64,000 nt of DNA from a gamma proteobacterium SCGC AAA076-P13 (GTDB lineage: Bacteria > Pseudomonadota > Gammaproteobacteria > Magnimaribacterales > D2472), in contig ARRA01000003.1 in the NCBI GenBank assembly GCA_000384935.1, forward strand, positions 186,001 to 250,000, written 5' to 3'. A model generated the notes under the pieces. The model searched no databases. It saw only the letters and a list, made by a program, of their open reading frames with translations, and was not told the origin of the DNA. The translations under genes were made by a program, and so were the position numbers. Shown here in pieces: positions 51,596-61,196 of this stretch (positions within the stretch are counted from its first letter, which is position 1; every line of letters begins with the position of its first letter).

Positions 51596-52455
51596 TGAAT
51601 TAAATAGTGATCAAGAAGCAAGGCTACGAAAATTAAAAAAATGTAGTAAATCGAAAAGTTGAATGTTTTCATAGCAATAGCGTCATCATCACTAAAATAT
51701 AATTTTATAGAATAATATAAAAATATTGAGCTCAAGATAACTGCAGATACTAAATATATTCCACCTGACATTAAAACTATATAAGGGAGAATGCTTACTA
51801 TAAATAATATGATTGTGTAGAGAACTATTTGGAGCTTAGTAAATGCAACTCCGTGAGTAACAGGAAGCATTGGGATTGACTCTTTTGCATACTCATCTTT
51901 TCTATAGATTGCTAAAGCCCAAAAATGAGGGGGAGTCCAAACAAAAATAATTAAAACCAATAAGAGAGCATGTGGGTCAATTGTGTTACTTATGGATGCC
52001 CATCCTAGTAAAGGCGGGGCAGCCCCAGCAAGCCCACCAATAACAATATTTTGTGGTGTTGCACGCTTTAAATAAACAGTATAAATAAATGCATATCCTA
52101 CCAAGGACGCCAGGGTAAGAATCATAGTAAGAGTATTAATAAATACGAATAAAATAATAGCTCCAAGTATGCCAATTACTAAAGCAAAACATGATGCATG
52201 AAACGCACTGAGTTCTCCTTGGGGCAAGGGCCTTTGATCTGTTCTTGTCATTGCAGCATCGGCCTTTCTGTCAATAACTTGATTGATAGCGGCTGCAGAA
52301 CCAGAGCATAAAGCAATACCGAACAGTGCAATTAATATCGTTGGAATTGAACTGACTGTATCTTCTGCAAGCAACATCCCAACAAGAGCGCAAATTAGCA
52401 TCATGTAAACAACGTTGGGTTTGCATAGAAGGTAGTAATTTTTAATTAGATTCAT
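51592..52455 (-). CDS. cyoE: Protohaem IX farnesyltransferase (haem O synthase)
   Basis: Polytopic UbiA-family prenyltransferase that farnesylates haem B to haem O for the terminal oxidase. The signature NQVIDRKADAAMTRTDQRPLP with the two Asp-rich metal sites and the second WTPPHFWALAIYRKDEY motif are clear; about nine membrane helices. ATG 52455 (287 aa) overlaps the ctaA stop by 4 nt (ATGA), which supports it over the TTG at 52464. Confidence 0.95.
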   Translation of the reverse strand: MNLIKNYYLLCKPNVVYMMLICALVGMLLAEDTVSSIPTILIALFGIALCSGSAAAINQVIDRKADAAMTRTDQRPLPQGELSAFHASCFALVIGILGAIILFVFINTLTMILTLASLVGYAFIYTVYLKRATPQNIVIGGLAGAAPPLLGWASISNTIDPHALLLVLIIFVWTPPHFWALAIYRKDEYAKESIPMLPVTHGVAFTKLQIVLYTIILFIVSILPYIVLMSGGIYLVSAVILSSIFLYYSIKLYFSDDDAIAMKTFNFSIYYIFLIFVALLLDHYLIQ

Positions 52456-53426
52456 TTTTTCCAAGCAAGATAGTTAATTGTAAATATAGTTAATAAAAGA
52501 GTTGCTGCAATCAGATTATGGGCGATAGCAACGTACAAAGGCAAAACATATACAACATTTATTATCCCAAGGCTTATTTGTGTAATAAGTAAAATGCCTA
52601 ATGTTGATGCAAGAGGTGCTGCGTTTGAAAACCATAACTTCGACATTAAGATAAGGAAAACTATAGTTACAAATATTGCTGAAACCCTATGAGAATAGTG
52701 AACGGCAACCCTCGAAGGGTTATCAAGCAACCCATATAAATAATTTGGTCCAACCTCTTGATTTAAATTAAATCCATTCTTGAAATCCATTTCTGGCAAA
52801 TAGGTTCCTTGGCAGGTTGGAAAATCAGCACATGCCAACGACGCATAGTTTGTGCTTGTCCAGACTCCTAAAAATATTTGGATAATCAAAACAAAAAAAG
52901 CCAACCCTGCAATAAATTTAAGCTCTGGAATTTTCATTTTATTCAAAAGCTCAAAATTACCCGCCATAAGATATATAAAAAAGAACAAGGTGAGTGTAGT
53001 AAAGCCACCAAAAAGATGACCAGTCACTATAATTGGAAGCAGCTTTAGGCTAACTGTTAAATATCCAAAAAGTCCTTGGCAACAAATGAATATTAAAAGC
53101 CCAACAGCCCAATATCTTATTTTCTTATTTTCATTTTGTTTAAAAGATAGATAGGTCAATACAATCGCAAAGAATCCAAGAGTTGCAGCAAAATATCTGT
53201 GGACAACCTCAGGGATAGCTTTATTTATATCATAGGGATACATTGGGAACCTGCTTTCTGCAACGGCAATCTCCATTTCATTGGTAGGAAAAACAATAAA
53301 GCCATAGCATCCCGGCCAATCTGGACAGCCTAGGCCAGCATCAACAAGCCTAGTCCAGGCGCCAAGTGCTATGACAACAAAGGCTAGACAGATTCCAAAA
53401 AAGGATAAGTTTTTTATATTGTTCAT
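52452..53426 (-). CDS. ctaA: Haem A synthase
   Basis: A 324-aa COX15/CtaA membrane protein that oxidises the haem O methyl group to a formyl group. ALGAWTRLVDAGLGCPDWPGCYG gives the first conserved loop with its cysteines; EVVHRYFAATLGF, GHLFGG and HYSHRVSAIFV carry the paired haem-ligand histidines. Its presence means that the oxidase uses haem A. It overlaps the next upstream gene by one base (TAATG). Confidence 0.94.
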   Translation of the reverse strand: MNNIKNLSFFGICLAFVVIALGAWTRLVDAGLGCPDWPGCYGFIVFPTNEMEIAVAESRFPMYPYDINKAIPEVVHRYFAATLGFFAIVLTYLSFKQNENKKIRYWAVGLLIFICCQGLFGYLTVSLKLLPIIVTGHLFGGFTTLTLFFFIYLMAGNFELLNKMKIPELKFIAGLAFFVLIIQIFLGVWTSTNYASLACADFPTCQGTYLPEMDFKNGFNLNQEVGPNYLYGLLDNPSRVAVHYSHRVSAIFVTIVFLILMSKLWFSNAAPLASTLGILLITQISLGIINVVYVLPLYVAIAHNLIAATLLLTIFTINYLAWKK

Positions 53427-53974
53427 TAAATTAGTACCTTTAAGTCTTTTAATATTTTTTTAGGGTCTGTATCGGTATTGAAATACATTACAGCCCTTCC
53501 GTATGGGTCAATGATAAAAATTGGGTTCTGTTCCGAAATATTAATATCAGAATTTTTTTGAAGGACATTTAATAAAACGCCGTTCTTATCGTCAACCAAC
53601 TCTGTTCTTGGATATTCATTAATTAAATTATCTATCCCGTCTTTGATTAGCTTGTTGCTATAAAAAGCTACTCTCTTAACCTTGTATATATCTCTATTAA
53701 GAGCAACGTTAAGCTGGCGCATAAGATATAAAGAATTAGATGATTTTTCTGCATCTGTTATGTAAACAGCCATCACCCACTTACCATCCTCAAACTCAAT
53801 CATTTTTTCATTACCATTCTGATTGAACTGCTCGAAGTTAAAGTATGATTTAAAGAAAACTCCATTATTTCGAGTTCCTTCAGGTGAGTAGCCATAAGTA
53901 AAAAATAGAGACGAAAATGTAACTACTAAAATTGGTGTTAGTAAAATTATTGCTAAAAATATTTTATTCTTCAT
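53426..53974 (-). CDS. Cytochrome oxidase cluster membrane-anchored protein, function unknown
   Basis: A 182-aa protein with one N-terminal membrane helix (5-23) and a periplasmic domain with a degenerate thioredoxin/SCO-like pattern (GKWVMAVYITDAEKSS, PIFIIDPYGRAVMYF) but without any cysteine in the mature part. Genes of this type lie between surf1 and ctaA in Pseudomonas and related oxidase clusters. An assembly role is inferred from position and from a SCO-like fold that has lost copper ligands. It overlaps surf1 by 11 nt. Confidence 0.7.
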   Translation of the reverse strand: MKNKIFLAIILLTPILVVTFSSLFFTYGYSPEGTRNNGVFFKSYFNFEQFNQNGNEKMIEFEDGKWVMAVYITDAEKSSNSLYLMRQLNVALNRDIYKVKRVAFYSNKLIKDGIDNLINEYPRTELVDDKNGVLLNVLQKNSDINISEQNPIFIIDPYGRAVMYFNTDTDPKKILKDLKVLI

Positions 53975-54665
53975 TTTTTTTAAATCCTATCCATAAATAC
54001 ATTAAACAAATTGCAAGCCACATTGTGAACCATTGAGCAGAATATCCATAATGCTTGATCGGCATCATGGTTGATGGTGTGATCCTTACATACTCCAAAC
54101 TATTCCTTAATGTTGGATCAGCTACCAACACAAAGGGTAAAAATTTTTGGTCATATTCTTTTAAGAGAACCGTTACATTTTTTGTTTGTGATACTTTTGG
54201 CCACGTATCTGTAACTAGTTCGTCAGAAAGAACAAATCCAAGCTCAGGATCTTCCAAAATACCTTTGACACTGGCTGTTATATTTTCAATATCTATATTA
54301 GGTAGATCGTTTCTAAATTCTTTTTGTGCTATCCAGCCCCTGTCTACGAGTATGTATCTATCAGAACTCTTTATCTTTAATGGTGTGAGAACTTTGTATC
54401 CTGCAATGCCACTATTGATAACGTTATCAATCAGTATTTGTTCTGCTCCGTCCCATTCGCCATCTACAAGCACTCTGTCCCATTTAATAGATGTGTCTGA
54501 AATATAAGATGCATCTTCTTTTAGGTTGCTATTAAATTGTGCAATTATCTTGCTCTTTGCTTGACCTCTCTCTATTTGCCATAAGCCTAGAATAAAAAAA
54601 GTACACGCAAAGAATACAAAAAAAACTGTTACTTTTTTTCCTGGTTTAAAATTTACTATTTTCAT
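53964..54665 (-). CDS. SURF1 family cytochrome oxidase assembly protein
   Basis: A 233-aa protein with two terminal membrane helices (about 11-29 and 212-228) flanking a periplasmic domain, the SURF1 layout. Conserved bits are LGLWQIERGQAK near the start, VLVDRGWIA in the middle and HYGYSAQWFTMWL at the end. SURF1 helps insert haem A into subunit I. First gene of surf1-(unknown)-ctaA-cyoE-sco; divergent from the DUF2909 gene. Confidence 0.9.
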   Translation of the reverse strand: MKIVNFKPGKKVTVFFVFFACTFFILGLWQIERGQAKSKIIAQFNSNLKEDASYISDTSIKWDRVLVDGEWDGAEQILIDNVINSGIAGYKVLTPLKIKSSDRYILVDRGWIAQKEFRNDLPNIDIENITASVKGILEDPELGFVLSDELVTDTWPKVSQTKNVTVLLKEYDQKFLPFVLVADPTLRNSLEYVRITPSTMMPIKHYGYSAQWFTMWLAICLMYLWIGFKKNEE

Positions 54666-54699
54666 ATCTATAAAATGTTAACTGTTCTAAAATAATTTT

Positions 54700-54918
54700 A
54701 TGATTAAAACTCTAATTTATATCGACGTATTTTTAATATTTTTATCTCTTGGCAGTGCGCTCTATTTCTTAATAGTCGATCAGGGCAAGGTTGAAAGCAA
54801 GAGAACTGCACACAGTCTCGGCTTCAGAGTTGCTCTGGCTGTTATATTAATAATCTTAGTTACCATCGGCCTAATAACCGGGGAACTAGGAAATAGTGTG
54901 CCTTGGGATGGTTCCTAA
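54700..54918 (+). CDS. DUF2909 twin-transmembrane small protein
   Basis: A 72-aa protein with two membrane helices (3-24 and 44-65) joined by VDQGKVESKRTAHSLGFRV, a conserved positively charged loop of DUF2909. The gene sits between coxC and surf1 in gammaproteobacterial oxidase clusters; function unknown, probably oxidase assembly or stability. It is the only plus-strand gene in the cluster, and its stop abuts the coxC stop with no gap. Confidence 0.83.
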   Translation: MIKTLIYIDVFLIFLSLGSALYFLIVDQGKVESKRTAHSLGFRVALAVILIILVTIGLITGELGNSVPWDGS

Positions 54919-55839
54919 CTAAAGTATATAAACAAATAAGAACAACATTACCCATACAACATCAACAAAATGCCAATACCAAGAGGCAGCCTCAAATCCA
55001 AAATGGTCATGGTCTTCAAAATGCCCAGCAAAGACAGACCTAGCCAACATTACTGCCAACATAATTCCGCCCATCATTACATGAAAGCCATGAAATCCTG
55101 TAAGCATAAAGAAGGTAGACCCATAAATTCCTGAGTTCAAAGTTAGTCCGTAATGAGTATAAGCTTCATAATATTCGGCAGCCTGTAAGCCTACAAATAT
55201 TAGAGCAAGAGTAACCGTAATTCCTAGCCAAACATTAAACTGTTTTCTATTACCTTTTTTTAAACCAAGATGAGCGTGATGAACAGTTAAGCTTGAGCTT
55301 AATAAGACGATTGTATTATAAAGCGGAAGCCACGTAAGGGCTTTTTCATTAAATCCAGGCCAAGACATGCTTGTAAAACCAGTATCTTTATATGCAGCCC
55401 CTTTATCTGGCGTCTCTATTAACGGCCAAGCTGACTCGAAGCCGTCCCATAAGTCTAGAGCAGCAACGCCGATCCCTTTTTCACCAACCCCACCAAGCCA
55501 AGGCACTGCGAAATTTCTTACGTAAAAAAGAGCACCAAAAAATGCAGCAAAAAACATAACTTCAGAAAATATAAACCAAGCCATTCCGTAAACATAAGAT
55601 GTTTTTAGCTGATTACTATCTAAACCAGCCAAATGCTCTTTAACAACCTGTCTAAACCAGAAAAATAATGTCGTGAACAAAGAAAGAAAGCCGGCATAAA
55701 GAATATACACAGAATTGTTATCAGCATCTCCTAAATTATTAATAGTGCTTGAGGCGCCCATAACCAAAAGAAATAAAGATACTGCCATAAAGATTGGAAA
55801 TCTACTTTGGTCAGGTACATAGTAATTTTGTGTGCTCAT
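54919..55839 (-). CDS. ctaE: Cytochrome c oxidase subunit III
   Basis: A 306-aa seven-helix protein. Landmarks are the YYVPDQSRFPI N-terminus, FFWFRQVVKEH, WFIFSEVMFFAAFFGALFYV (with the conserved glutamate) and LTGFHGFHVMMGG plus YWHFVDVVWVMLF at the C-terminus. Subunit III supports proton uptake and oxidase stability. It follows ctaG by 6 nt in the ctaC-ctaD-ctaG-ctaE operon. Confidence 0.96.
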   Translation of the reverse strand: MSTQNYYVPDQSRFPIFMAVSLFLLVMGASSTINNLGDADNNSVYILYAGFLSLFTTLFFWFRQVVKEHLAGLDSNQLKTSYVYGMAWFIFSEVMFFAAFFGALFYVRNFAVPWLGGVGEKGIGVAALDLWDGFESAWPLIETPDKGAAYKDTGFTSMSWPGFNEKALTWLPLYNTIVLLSSSLTVHHAHLGLKKGNRKQFNVWLGITVTLALIFVGLQAAEYYEAYTHYGLTLNSGIYGSTFFMLTGFHGFHVMMGGIMLAVMLARSVFAGHFEDHDHFGFEAASWYWHFVDVVWVMLFLFVYIL

Positions 55840-55845
55840 ATTATT

Positions 55846-56406
55846 CTAGTGCTCCATATTCATTTCGTGACCAGCCATTGGCTCGTCATTGTAGTCTGTA
55901 ATGTCAAAAATAGTGTATGACATGATTATATTTTTAATGTTCTTAGGTAGTTCATTTGAAACAAGTAATTTTACTGGCAGAAGAGCCTCTTCTCCTGGCA
56001 TTAATTCTTGCTGCTCAAAACAAAAGCATTCTAATTTCTTAAGATGAGCCGCTGCGTTAGAGGGAGCAACACTTGGAACAGCCTGAGCAACCATCTTTTT
56101 ATTGGTAGTGTTTTTAACGTAGAAGGTTGCGGTATAGTATTCGCCGGTAGAAATTTTCATTACTTTTTCAGATGGCTCAAAAACCCAAGGCATATTTTCA
56201 TTATTTGTTGAAATAAATTGAATTGCCAAAGGCCTGCCGTCATCTGTTAGTAGCTCATCCTCATAATCTGATTGAAATACTTTTCCATTGATACCAGTCA
56301 CTTCGCAAAAAACATCATACAAAGGCACTAATGCAAAGCCAAAAGCAAACATAAGAGGAACTGCAATAAGCAGTTTCCTTAATGTTTTCTTTGCATCCGA
56401 ATTCAT
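55846..56406 (-). CDS. ctaG: Cytochrome c oxidase assembly protein CtaG (Cox11)
   Basis: A 186-aa membrane-anchored copper chaperone for the CuB site of subunit I. One N-terminal helix (12-30, then PLYDVFCEVTG), a beta domain, and the copper-binding CFCFEQQ (Cys127, Cys129) followed by LMPGEEALLPVKL. It overlaps ctaD by one base (TAATG). Confidence 0.95.
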   Translation of the reverse strand: MNSDAKKTLRKLLIAVPLMFAFGFALVPLYDVFCEVTGINGKVFQSDYEDELLTDDGRPLAIQFISTNNENMPWVFEPSEKVMKISTGEYYTATFYVKNTTNKKMVAQAVPSVAPSNAAAHLKKLECFCFEQQELMPGEEALLPVKLLVSNELPKNIKNIIMSYTIFDITDYNDEPMAGHEMNMEH

Positions 56407-57989
56407 TAATCTATCTTAGGTGGAGTAGTAAATGTGTGATATGGCGCTGGTGATGCAACTGTCCACTCAAGACCTCTTGCTCCTTCCCAGACTTGATCAG
56501 TAGCTTTCTTTCCACCCATAACTGTTTTAACAACTATGAATAAGAATAACAGCTGAGACACTCCAAATAAAAATGCTCCGACTGTAGATACCATATTCCA
56601 ATCTGCAAATTGAAGTGCATAGTCTGGATATCTTCTTGGCATTCCTGCTAATCCAATAAAATGTTGAGGGAAAAATGTAACATTAACACCTATAAATGAA
56701 AGCCAAAAATGTAGTTTTCCTAGCCTTTCGTCATACATGTTTCCACACCATTTAGGTATCCAATAGTAAACAGCAGCCATTATCGAAAAAATAGCTCCTG
56801 GAACAAGAACATAGTGGAAATGGGCTACAACAAAATATGTATCATGATATTGAAAGTCAGCTGGAGTAATGGCTAGCATTAATCCTGAAAATCCACCTAA
56901 TGTGAAAAGAACAACAAATGCGCAAGCAAACAACATTGGAGTTTCAAATGTGATCGAACCTCTGAACATTGTTGCTATCCAATTAAATACTTTTACTCCA
57001 GTCGGAACTGCTATCAGCATAGTTGCCCACATAAAGAAAAGCTCTGCTGCTAAAGGAAGGCCAACTGTAAACATATGGTGAGCCCAAACCACGAATGATA
57101 AAATAGCAATAGATAGCATTGCCCAAACCATAGACGAGTAACCAAATAACTGTTTTCTTGAAAAAGTTTCAATGATATGAGACACGATCCCAAAAGCTGG
57201 CAAAATCATTATATAAACTTCTGGGTGACCAAAGAACCAAAATATATGCTGGAATAAAACTGGATCACCACCACCAGCTGCATTAAAGAAACTAGTACCA
57301 AAATGAATGTCCATCAACATCATTGTTACTGCTCCTGCAAGAACTGGCATTACTGCTATAAGTAAATATGCTGTAATTAACCAAGACCATACGAATAGAG
57401 GCATTTTCATCAGGCCAACACCAGGCGCTCTCATGTTCATGATTGTTACTACAACATTAATAGCACCCATTATTGATGATGCTCCCATGATGTGAACCGA
57501 AAATATAAAGAACGTTACACTTGGAGGTGCATAAGTCGTTGATAGAGGCGCGTAGAATGTCCAACCGAAATTGGGTGCCCCACCTTCCATAAATAGAGAT
57601 GACAATAATATAAAAAATGCAAAAGGAAGAATCCAGAAACTTAGATTATTCATTCTAGGCAAAGCCATATCAGGTGCACCAATCATCATTGGAACAAGCC
57701 AATTGGCCAAACCAACAAATGCTGGCATTACGCCGCCAAATATCATTATTAATCCATGAAGAGTAATCATTTGGTTATAAAACTCAGGTTCTACTATCTG
57801 CATACCTGGTTGAAATAGCTCGGCCCTAATAACCATAGCCATTGCTCCGCCAATTAGGAACATTGCAAAACTAAACCATAAATATAAAGTACCTATGTCT
57901 TTATGGTTCGTTGTATATAACCATCTAGTTAAACCTTTAGCAGGCCCGTGATGGTGATCGTCATGATGGTTTTCTATAACTGCGCTCAT
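56406..57989 (-). CDS. ctaD: Cytochrome c oxidase subunit I (aa3-type)
   Basis: A 527-aa twelve-helix subunit with the haem a, haem a3-CuB centre. Visible: MITLHGLIMIF (low-spin haem His), WFFGHPEVYIMILP (CuB His cross-linked to Tyr and the gate Glu), VWAHHMFTVG (two CuB His) and DTYFVVAHFHYVL (haem a3 and a His). The D-channel entry GAPDMALPRMNN is intact, so this is an A1-type proton-pumping oxidase. It starts 18 nt after ctaC. Confidence 0.97.
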   Translation of the reverse strand: MSAVIENHHDDHHHGPAKGLTRWLYTTNHKDIGTLYLWFSFAMFLIGGAMAMVIRAELFQPGMQIVEPEFYNQMITLHGLIMIFGGVMPAFVGLANWLVPMMIGAPDMALPRMNNLSFWILPFAFFILLSSLFMEGGAPNFGWTFYAPLSTTYAPPSVTFFIFSVHIMGASSIMGAINVVVTIMNMRAPGVGLMKMPLFVWSWLITAYLLIAVMPVLAGAVTMMLMDIHFGTSFFNAAGGGDPVLFQHIFWFFGHPEVYIMILPAFGIVSHIIETFSRKQLFGYSSMVWAMLSIAILSFVVWAHHMFTVGLPLAAELFFMWATMLIAVPTGVKVFNWIATMFRGSITFETPMLFACAFVVLFTLGGFSGLMLAITPADFQYHDTYFVVAHFHYVLVPGAIFSIMAAVYYWIPKWCGNMYDERLGKLHFWLSFIGVNVTFFPQHFIGLAGMPRRYPDYALQFADWNMVSTVGAFLFGVSQLLFLFIVVKTVMGGKKATDQVWEGARGLEWTVASPAPYHTFTTPPKID

Positions 57990-58007
57990 AATTTTCTATC
58001 CTCTTCT

Positions 58008-59153
58008 TTAAATTTTTGGTTGTTTGTAATCAACGATATCTTTAGGAATAACAATTTCTCCATCCCCGTTTTCGGCATTGCCCCAGGCTTGTCTTGTATA
58101 TGTGATCACAGCTGCTAGCTCAACCTCAGAAAGATAACTGAATGAATTCATAGCGGCGCCTTGAACACCTTCCATTAATATTTCTATATGTTTCTCTTTA
58201 TCATTTAGAGCTATGTCGCTGCCAGCAAGCCCTGGAAAAATTCCTTGAATGCCTTCTCCGTTTGTCTGATGACAGGCAACACAATTTAGTGCATATACAT
58301 CTTCACCCCTATCTACTAGCTCTTGTGTTGTCCACTCTTTGGTAGTTAGTTCGGCTAACTTCATAGCCACGTCTTTCTTTTGAGATACCCATTGATCGTA
58401 TTCATCTTGCTCAACTGCTTTAACTACAATCGGCATAAATCCATGATTTTTGCCACAGAGTTCTGTACATTTACCTCTATATATTCCCGGGACATCAACT
58501 TTAGTCCATGCTGTATTTACGAAACCAGGTATTGCATCTTGTTTAATTGCAAAATCAGGCATCCACCAAGAATGAATAACATCATTCGCAGTGATTAAGA
58601 ATCGTACTTTTTTTCCAACTGGAATTAAAACCATCTCATCAACTTCTTGAAGATAATTCTCTCCTTTAGGAACAAGATTATAAATTTCATCAGCGTCTGT
58701 TGAGAGATTTGCAAAGAAGCTTATGTCATCTTCAAGGTAATTATATTGCCACTTCCATTGGTATCCAGTGACCTGGATATTTACATCTCCTGCTTCGTCA
58801 TCATAAATTTTTACAAGTGTTTTGGATGCTGGAATTGCCATAGCAATTAAAATTAAAAAAGGAATTATTGTCCATGCAATTTCTACTTTTGTATTTTCAT
58901 GGAATGTAGCAGCAACTGGATTTTTCTTCTTCGTATGTGCATACATTGAGTAAAACATAACTGCGAAAACAACTACACCTATAGCTACACAGATCCAAAA
59001 AATTAGCATATGCAACTCAAAGACTTCATTACTTATGTCTGTAATGCCTCTGGTCATATTCAAAGCAAACCAGTCAGCCTTAATTGGATTGGCTATTAGC
59101 ATTAACGCTGCAATAGACAAATATTGAAATTTTCCTAAATATTTAAGTAACAT
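58008..59153 (-). CDS. ctaC: Cytochrome c oxidase subunit II with fused cytochrome c (caa3-type)
   Basis: A 381-aa protein: signal (1-26), two helices (about 49-70, 92-110), a cupredoxin domain with CuA ligands His194, Cys229, Cys233, His237 and Met240 (CTELCGKNHGFM), and a C-terminal cytochrome c domain with CVACH (Cys291-His295) and an axial Met in GAAMNSF. The fusion makes this a caa3-type oxidase that takes electrons through its own haem c. First gene of the operon, with a good promoter at 59205-59233 and AGGA before ATG 59153. Confidence 0.96.
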   Translation of the reverse strand: MLLKYLGKFQYLSIAALMLIANPIKADWFALNMTRGITDISNEVFELHMLIFWICVAIGVVVFAVMFYSMYAHTKKKNPVAATFHENTKVEIAWTIIPFLILIAMAIPASKTLVKIYDDEAGDVNIQVTGYQWKWQYNYLEDDISFFANLSTDADEIYNLVPKGENYLQEVDEMVLIPVGKKVRFLITANDVIHSWWMPDFAIKQDAIPGFVNTAWTKVDVPGIYRGKCTELCGKNHGFMPIVVKAVEQDEYDQWVSQKKDVAMKLAELTTKEWTTQELVDRGEDVYALNCVACHQTNGEGIQGIFPGLAGSDIALNDKEKHIEILMEGVQGAAMNSFSYLSEVELAAVITYTRQAWGNAENGDGEIVIPKDIVDYKQPKI

Positions 59154-59204
59154 TTATATGTATCCTGTGAAAGTGTGTATTAAAATAAAATTCCCTTATA
59201 ACGT

Positions 59205-59233
59205 ATTATAAGCTATTTATATAATTAAAACAA
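59205..59233 (-). promoter_or_regulatory. Sigma-70 type promoter of the ctaC oxidase operon
   Basis: On the minus strand -35 TTGTTT (59228-59233), 17-nt spacer, and a perfect -10 TATAAT (59205-59210). The predicted start near 59198 gives a 45-nt leader before ctaC. The rest of the 132-nt gap (59154-59285) is AT-rich, with nothing else recognised. Confidence 0.55.
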
Positions 59234-59285
59234 AGATTGCCCTATAAAATTTGGTGCCTATGATATCTTTTTGCTACCTATTTTG

Positions 59286-59486
59286 CTAGCTTTTAGGGCC
59301 TCTAAAATCTTCAATATTTATAACATTAATAGCCTGATTATTCGGGGACTTTGCAATAGGCCTTCTTTCTGTAAAGTCACACTTAGCACAATAAATTAAA
59401 TCGTCTTTTGCATTGATGGCTATTGTATCCCGAGCCTTGCAAGAGGGACAAACTGCACCGGCAATAAATTGAACAAACTTACTCAT
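59286..59486 (-). CDS. yheV: YheV-family putative zinc-ribbon protein (TIGR02443)
   Basis: A 66-aa protein with CPSCKARDTIAI and YCAKCDFTE, a four-cysteine zinc ribbon, preceded by KFVQFIAGAVC, which matches the start of E. coli YheV (RFIAGAKCPAC). The function is unknown. Its ATG overlaps the aroE stop by 8 nt, so it ends the purE-tsaC-hemF-aroE run. Confidence 0.82.
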   Translation of the reverse strand: MSKFVQFIAGAVCPSCKARDTIAINAKDDLIYCAKCDFTERRPIAKSPNNQAINVINIEDFRGPKS

Positions 59487-60297
59487 TTTTTAAACCTTTA
59501 AGATCATTTATCACCTGTAATGTTGAAGGCAATATATTGAACCAGGATTTAAACGAGTGTGCGGCTTGATTAACTAGCATGCCGGTACCATCATAAACAT
59601 TAGAAGAATGATTGCTTGCCCACTCGCAAAAGGGTGTCTGATCTAGAGAATAATTTAAATCATAAAAAAATACTTTTTTTGAAAAATTTAAATATTCAGG
59701 CTCAAAAAAATTGCCAGTTAGGCCTGCAGAACTTCCATTAATAAAAACATCAATCGGCACCTCTGAATCCATATTTAAGTCTATTGACCCAAATTTTGAA
59801 TACTTGTCTTTTAGCAAAATAGCTTTTTCAATTGTTCTATTTTGTATGCAAATTGAAGAGGGTTTTTCAAGAATTATTCTGTACAGAATGCTCTCAATGG
59901 CTGCGCCAGCTCCTAATAAAAGCACATTCTTGTTTTTAAGATTAATTTCCTTTTCTTGAAGATCTTCTATGAATCCAATGCCATCAGTTGAATCAAGAAA
60001 TAATTTATTATTGATTTGTGAGATTGTGTTTACCGCATTAATTTGTTTTGCTTCATCAGAAATGCTGCCCTCAATCTCAGCAGCAGACTTTTTAAAAGGC
60101 ATTGTTACATTAAGGCCTTTTGCTAGCGAGTCAGCAAAGAATTCATTAGTAAAGCTATGGAAACCATCCTCATCAACCTTATATGCTTGATAGTCAAGGT
60201 TGATGTTTTCTTGCCTTGCAAATCTTGAATGGATAAAAGGCGATAGAGAATGCTCAATAGGATTTCCTATAACACCTAGTTTAAATTTTTTAGACAT
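59479..60297 (-). CDS. aroE: Shikimate dehydrogenase
   Basis: NADPH enzyme of aromatic amino-acid synthesis. The 272-aa protein has GNPIEHSLSPFIH, the catalytic Lys in NVTMPFKKSA, NTISQ, and the Rossmann motif LLGAGAAIESIL. The basic residues for NADPH follow in IQNRTIEKA. The usual GAGGAxxA motif has lost one glycine (GAGAAIES), a mild change. It overlaps hemF and yheV by 8 nt each. Confidence 0.93.
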   Translation of the reverse strand: MSKKFKLGVIGNPIEHSLSPFIHSRFARQENINLDYQAYKVDEDGFHSFTNEFFADSLAKGLNVTMPFKKSAAEIEGSISDEAKQINAVNTISQINNKLFLDSTDGIGFIEDLQEKEINLKNKNVLLLGAGAAIESILYRIILEKPSSICIQNRTIEKAILLKDKYSKFGSIDLNMDSEVPIDVFINGSSAGLTGNFFEPEYLNFSKKVFFYDLNYSLDQTPFCEWASNHSSNVYDGTGMLVNQAAHSFKSWFNILPSTLQVINDLKGLKNE

Positions 60298-61195
60298 TCC
60301 AGTCTCTGTTTATATGATTAAGAAGTTGTCTTTCCATCTTTAAATATGCGGAATCTTTTTTATAAGACCATTTAACATCTTTAGGAAGAGAGGCTAAGAT
60401 TGATTGAATTCTTCCATTAGACTGAAGTCCAAAAGCAGTACCTCTATCATTCACTAGATTGAACTCTGCATATCTGCCTCTTCTAAAAAGCTGAAACTCT
60501 TTATGCTCTTTTGTAAATTTTGTTTTTTTTCTAGTATTTGCTATATCTAAATAAGAGCATAAATACTGATCAGCAATATCAGACAACATGTCTGTGGTCT
60601 TGTTTATATTCATTTTGGTGAAATTATCAAAAAATATGCCTCCGACCCCCCTTCTTTCATTGCGATGAGGGATATAAAAGTATTCATTGCAGTTTTTTGA
60701 GAAACTTTTATAAAAGTTCTTGTTATAGCGATCTAAAACTGATTTTGCATCATCATGCCACTTGACATTGTCAGCTTTAAAAGAAAAGAAGGGTGTTAAA
60801 TCATAGCCACCTCCAGCCCACCATTCTTTTATGTTTTTATTTTTATCCAGGATACAAAAAAGCCTAATATTTAAATGGCTAGTAGGAATAAATGGATTTT
60901 TAGGATGGGTGATAACGGATAATCCCATTGCTTTGTATCCACTTTTTGATGACTTAATTAGAGAGTTCCCAAGAGCTGCTTTTGGTAGTTTTTTTCCTTC
61001 TATTGAAGAAAAATTAACAGCACAATTATCAAAAAAGCTTCCAGACTCAATCACAAAAGTTTGGCCCCCTCCACCCTCAGGTCTTTTCCATTTATCAAAT
61101 GTTATATTTGCATTTTTAGATGACTCAATATTGGTAAAATTTTCTATTACTTTTTTTTGGGATTTAATAAATATTTGTTCTAAATCTTTTATCAT
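60290..61195 (-). CDS. hemF: Coproporphyrinogen-III oxidase, oxygen-dependent
   Basis: Converts coproporphyrinogen III to protoporphyrinogen IX with O2. The 301-aa protein (E. coli 299) has GGGGQTFVIESG, HLNIRLFCILD, WWAGGGYDLTPFF, the RRGVGGIFFDNF motif, EFQLFRRGRYAEFNLVNDRG and GLQSNGRIQSIL in order. It serves haem A synthesis for the caa3 oxidase next door. No oxygen-independent hemN is present in the window. The tsaC stop is 1 nt away. Confidence 0.96.
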   Translation of the reverse strand: MIKDLEQIFIKSQKKVIENFTNIESSKNANITFDKWKRPEGGGGQTFVIESGSFFDNCAVNFSSIEGKKLPKAALGNSLIKSSKSGYKAMGLSVITHPKNPFIPTSHLNIRLFCILDKNKNIKEWWAGGGYDLTPFFSFKADNVKWHDDAKSVLDRYNKNFYKSFSKNCNEYFYIPHRNERRGVGGIFFDNFTKMNINKTTDMLSDIADQYLCSYLDIANTRKKTKFTKEHKEFQLFRRGRYAEFNLVNDRGTAFGLQSNGRIQSILASLPKDVKWSYKKDSAYLKMERQLLNHINRDWNV

Positions 61196-61196
61196 T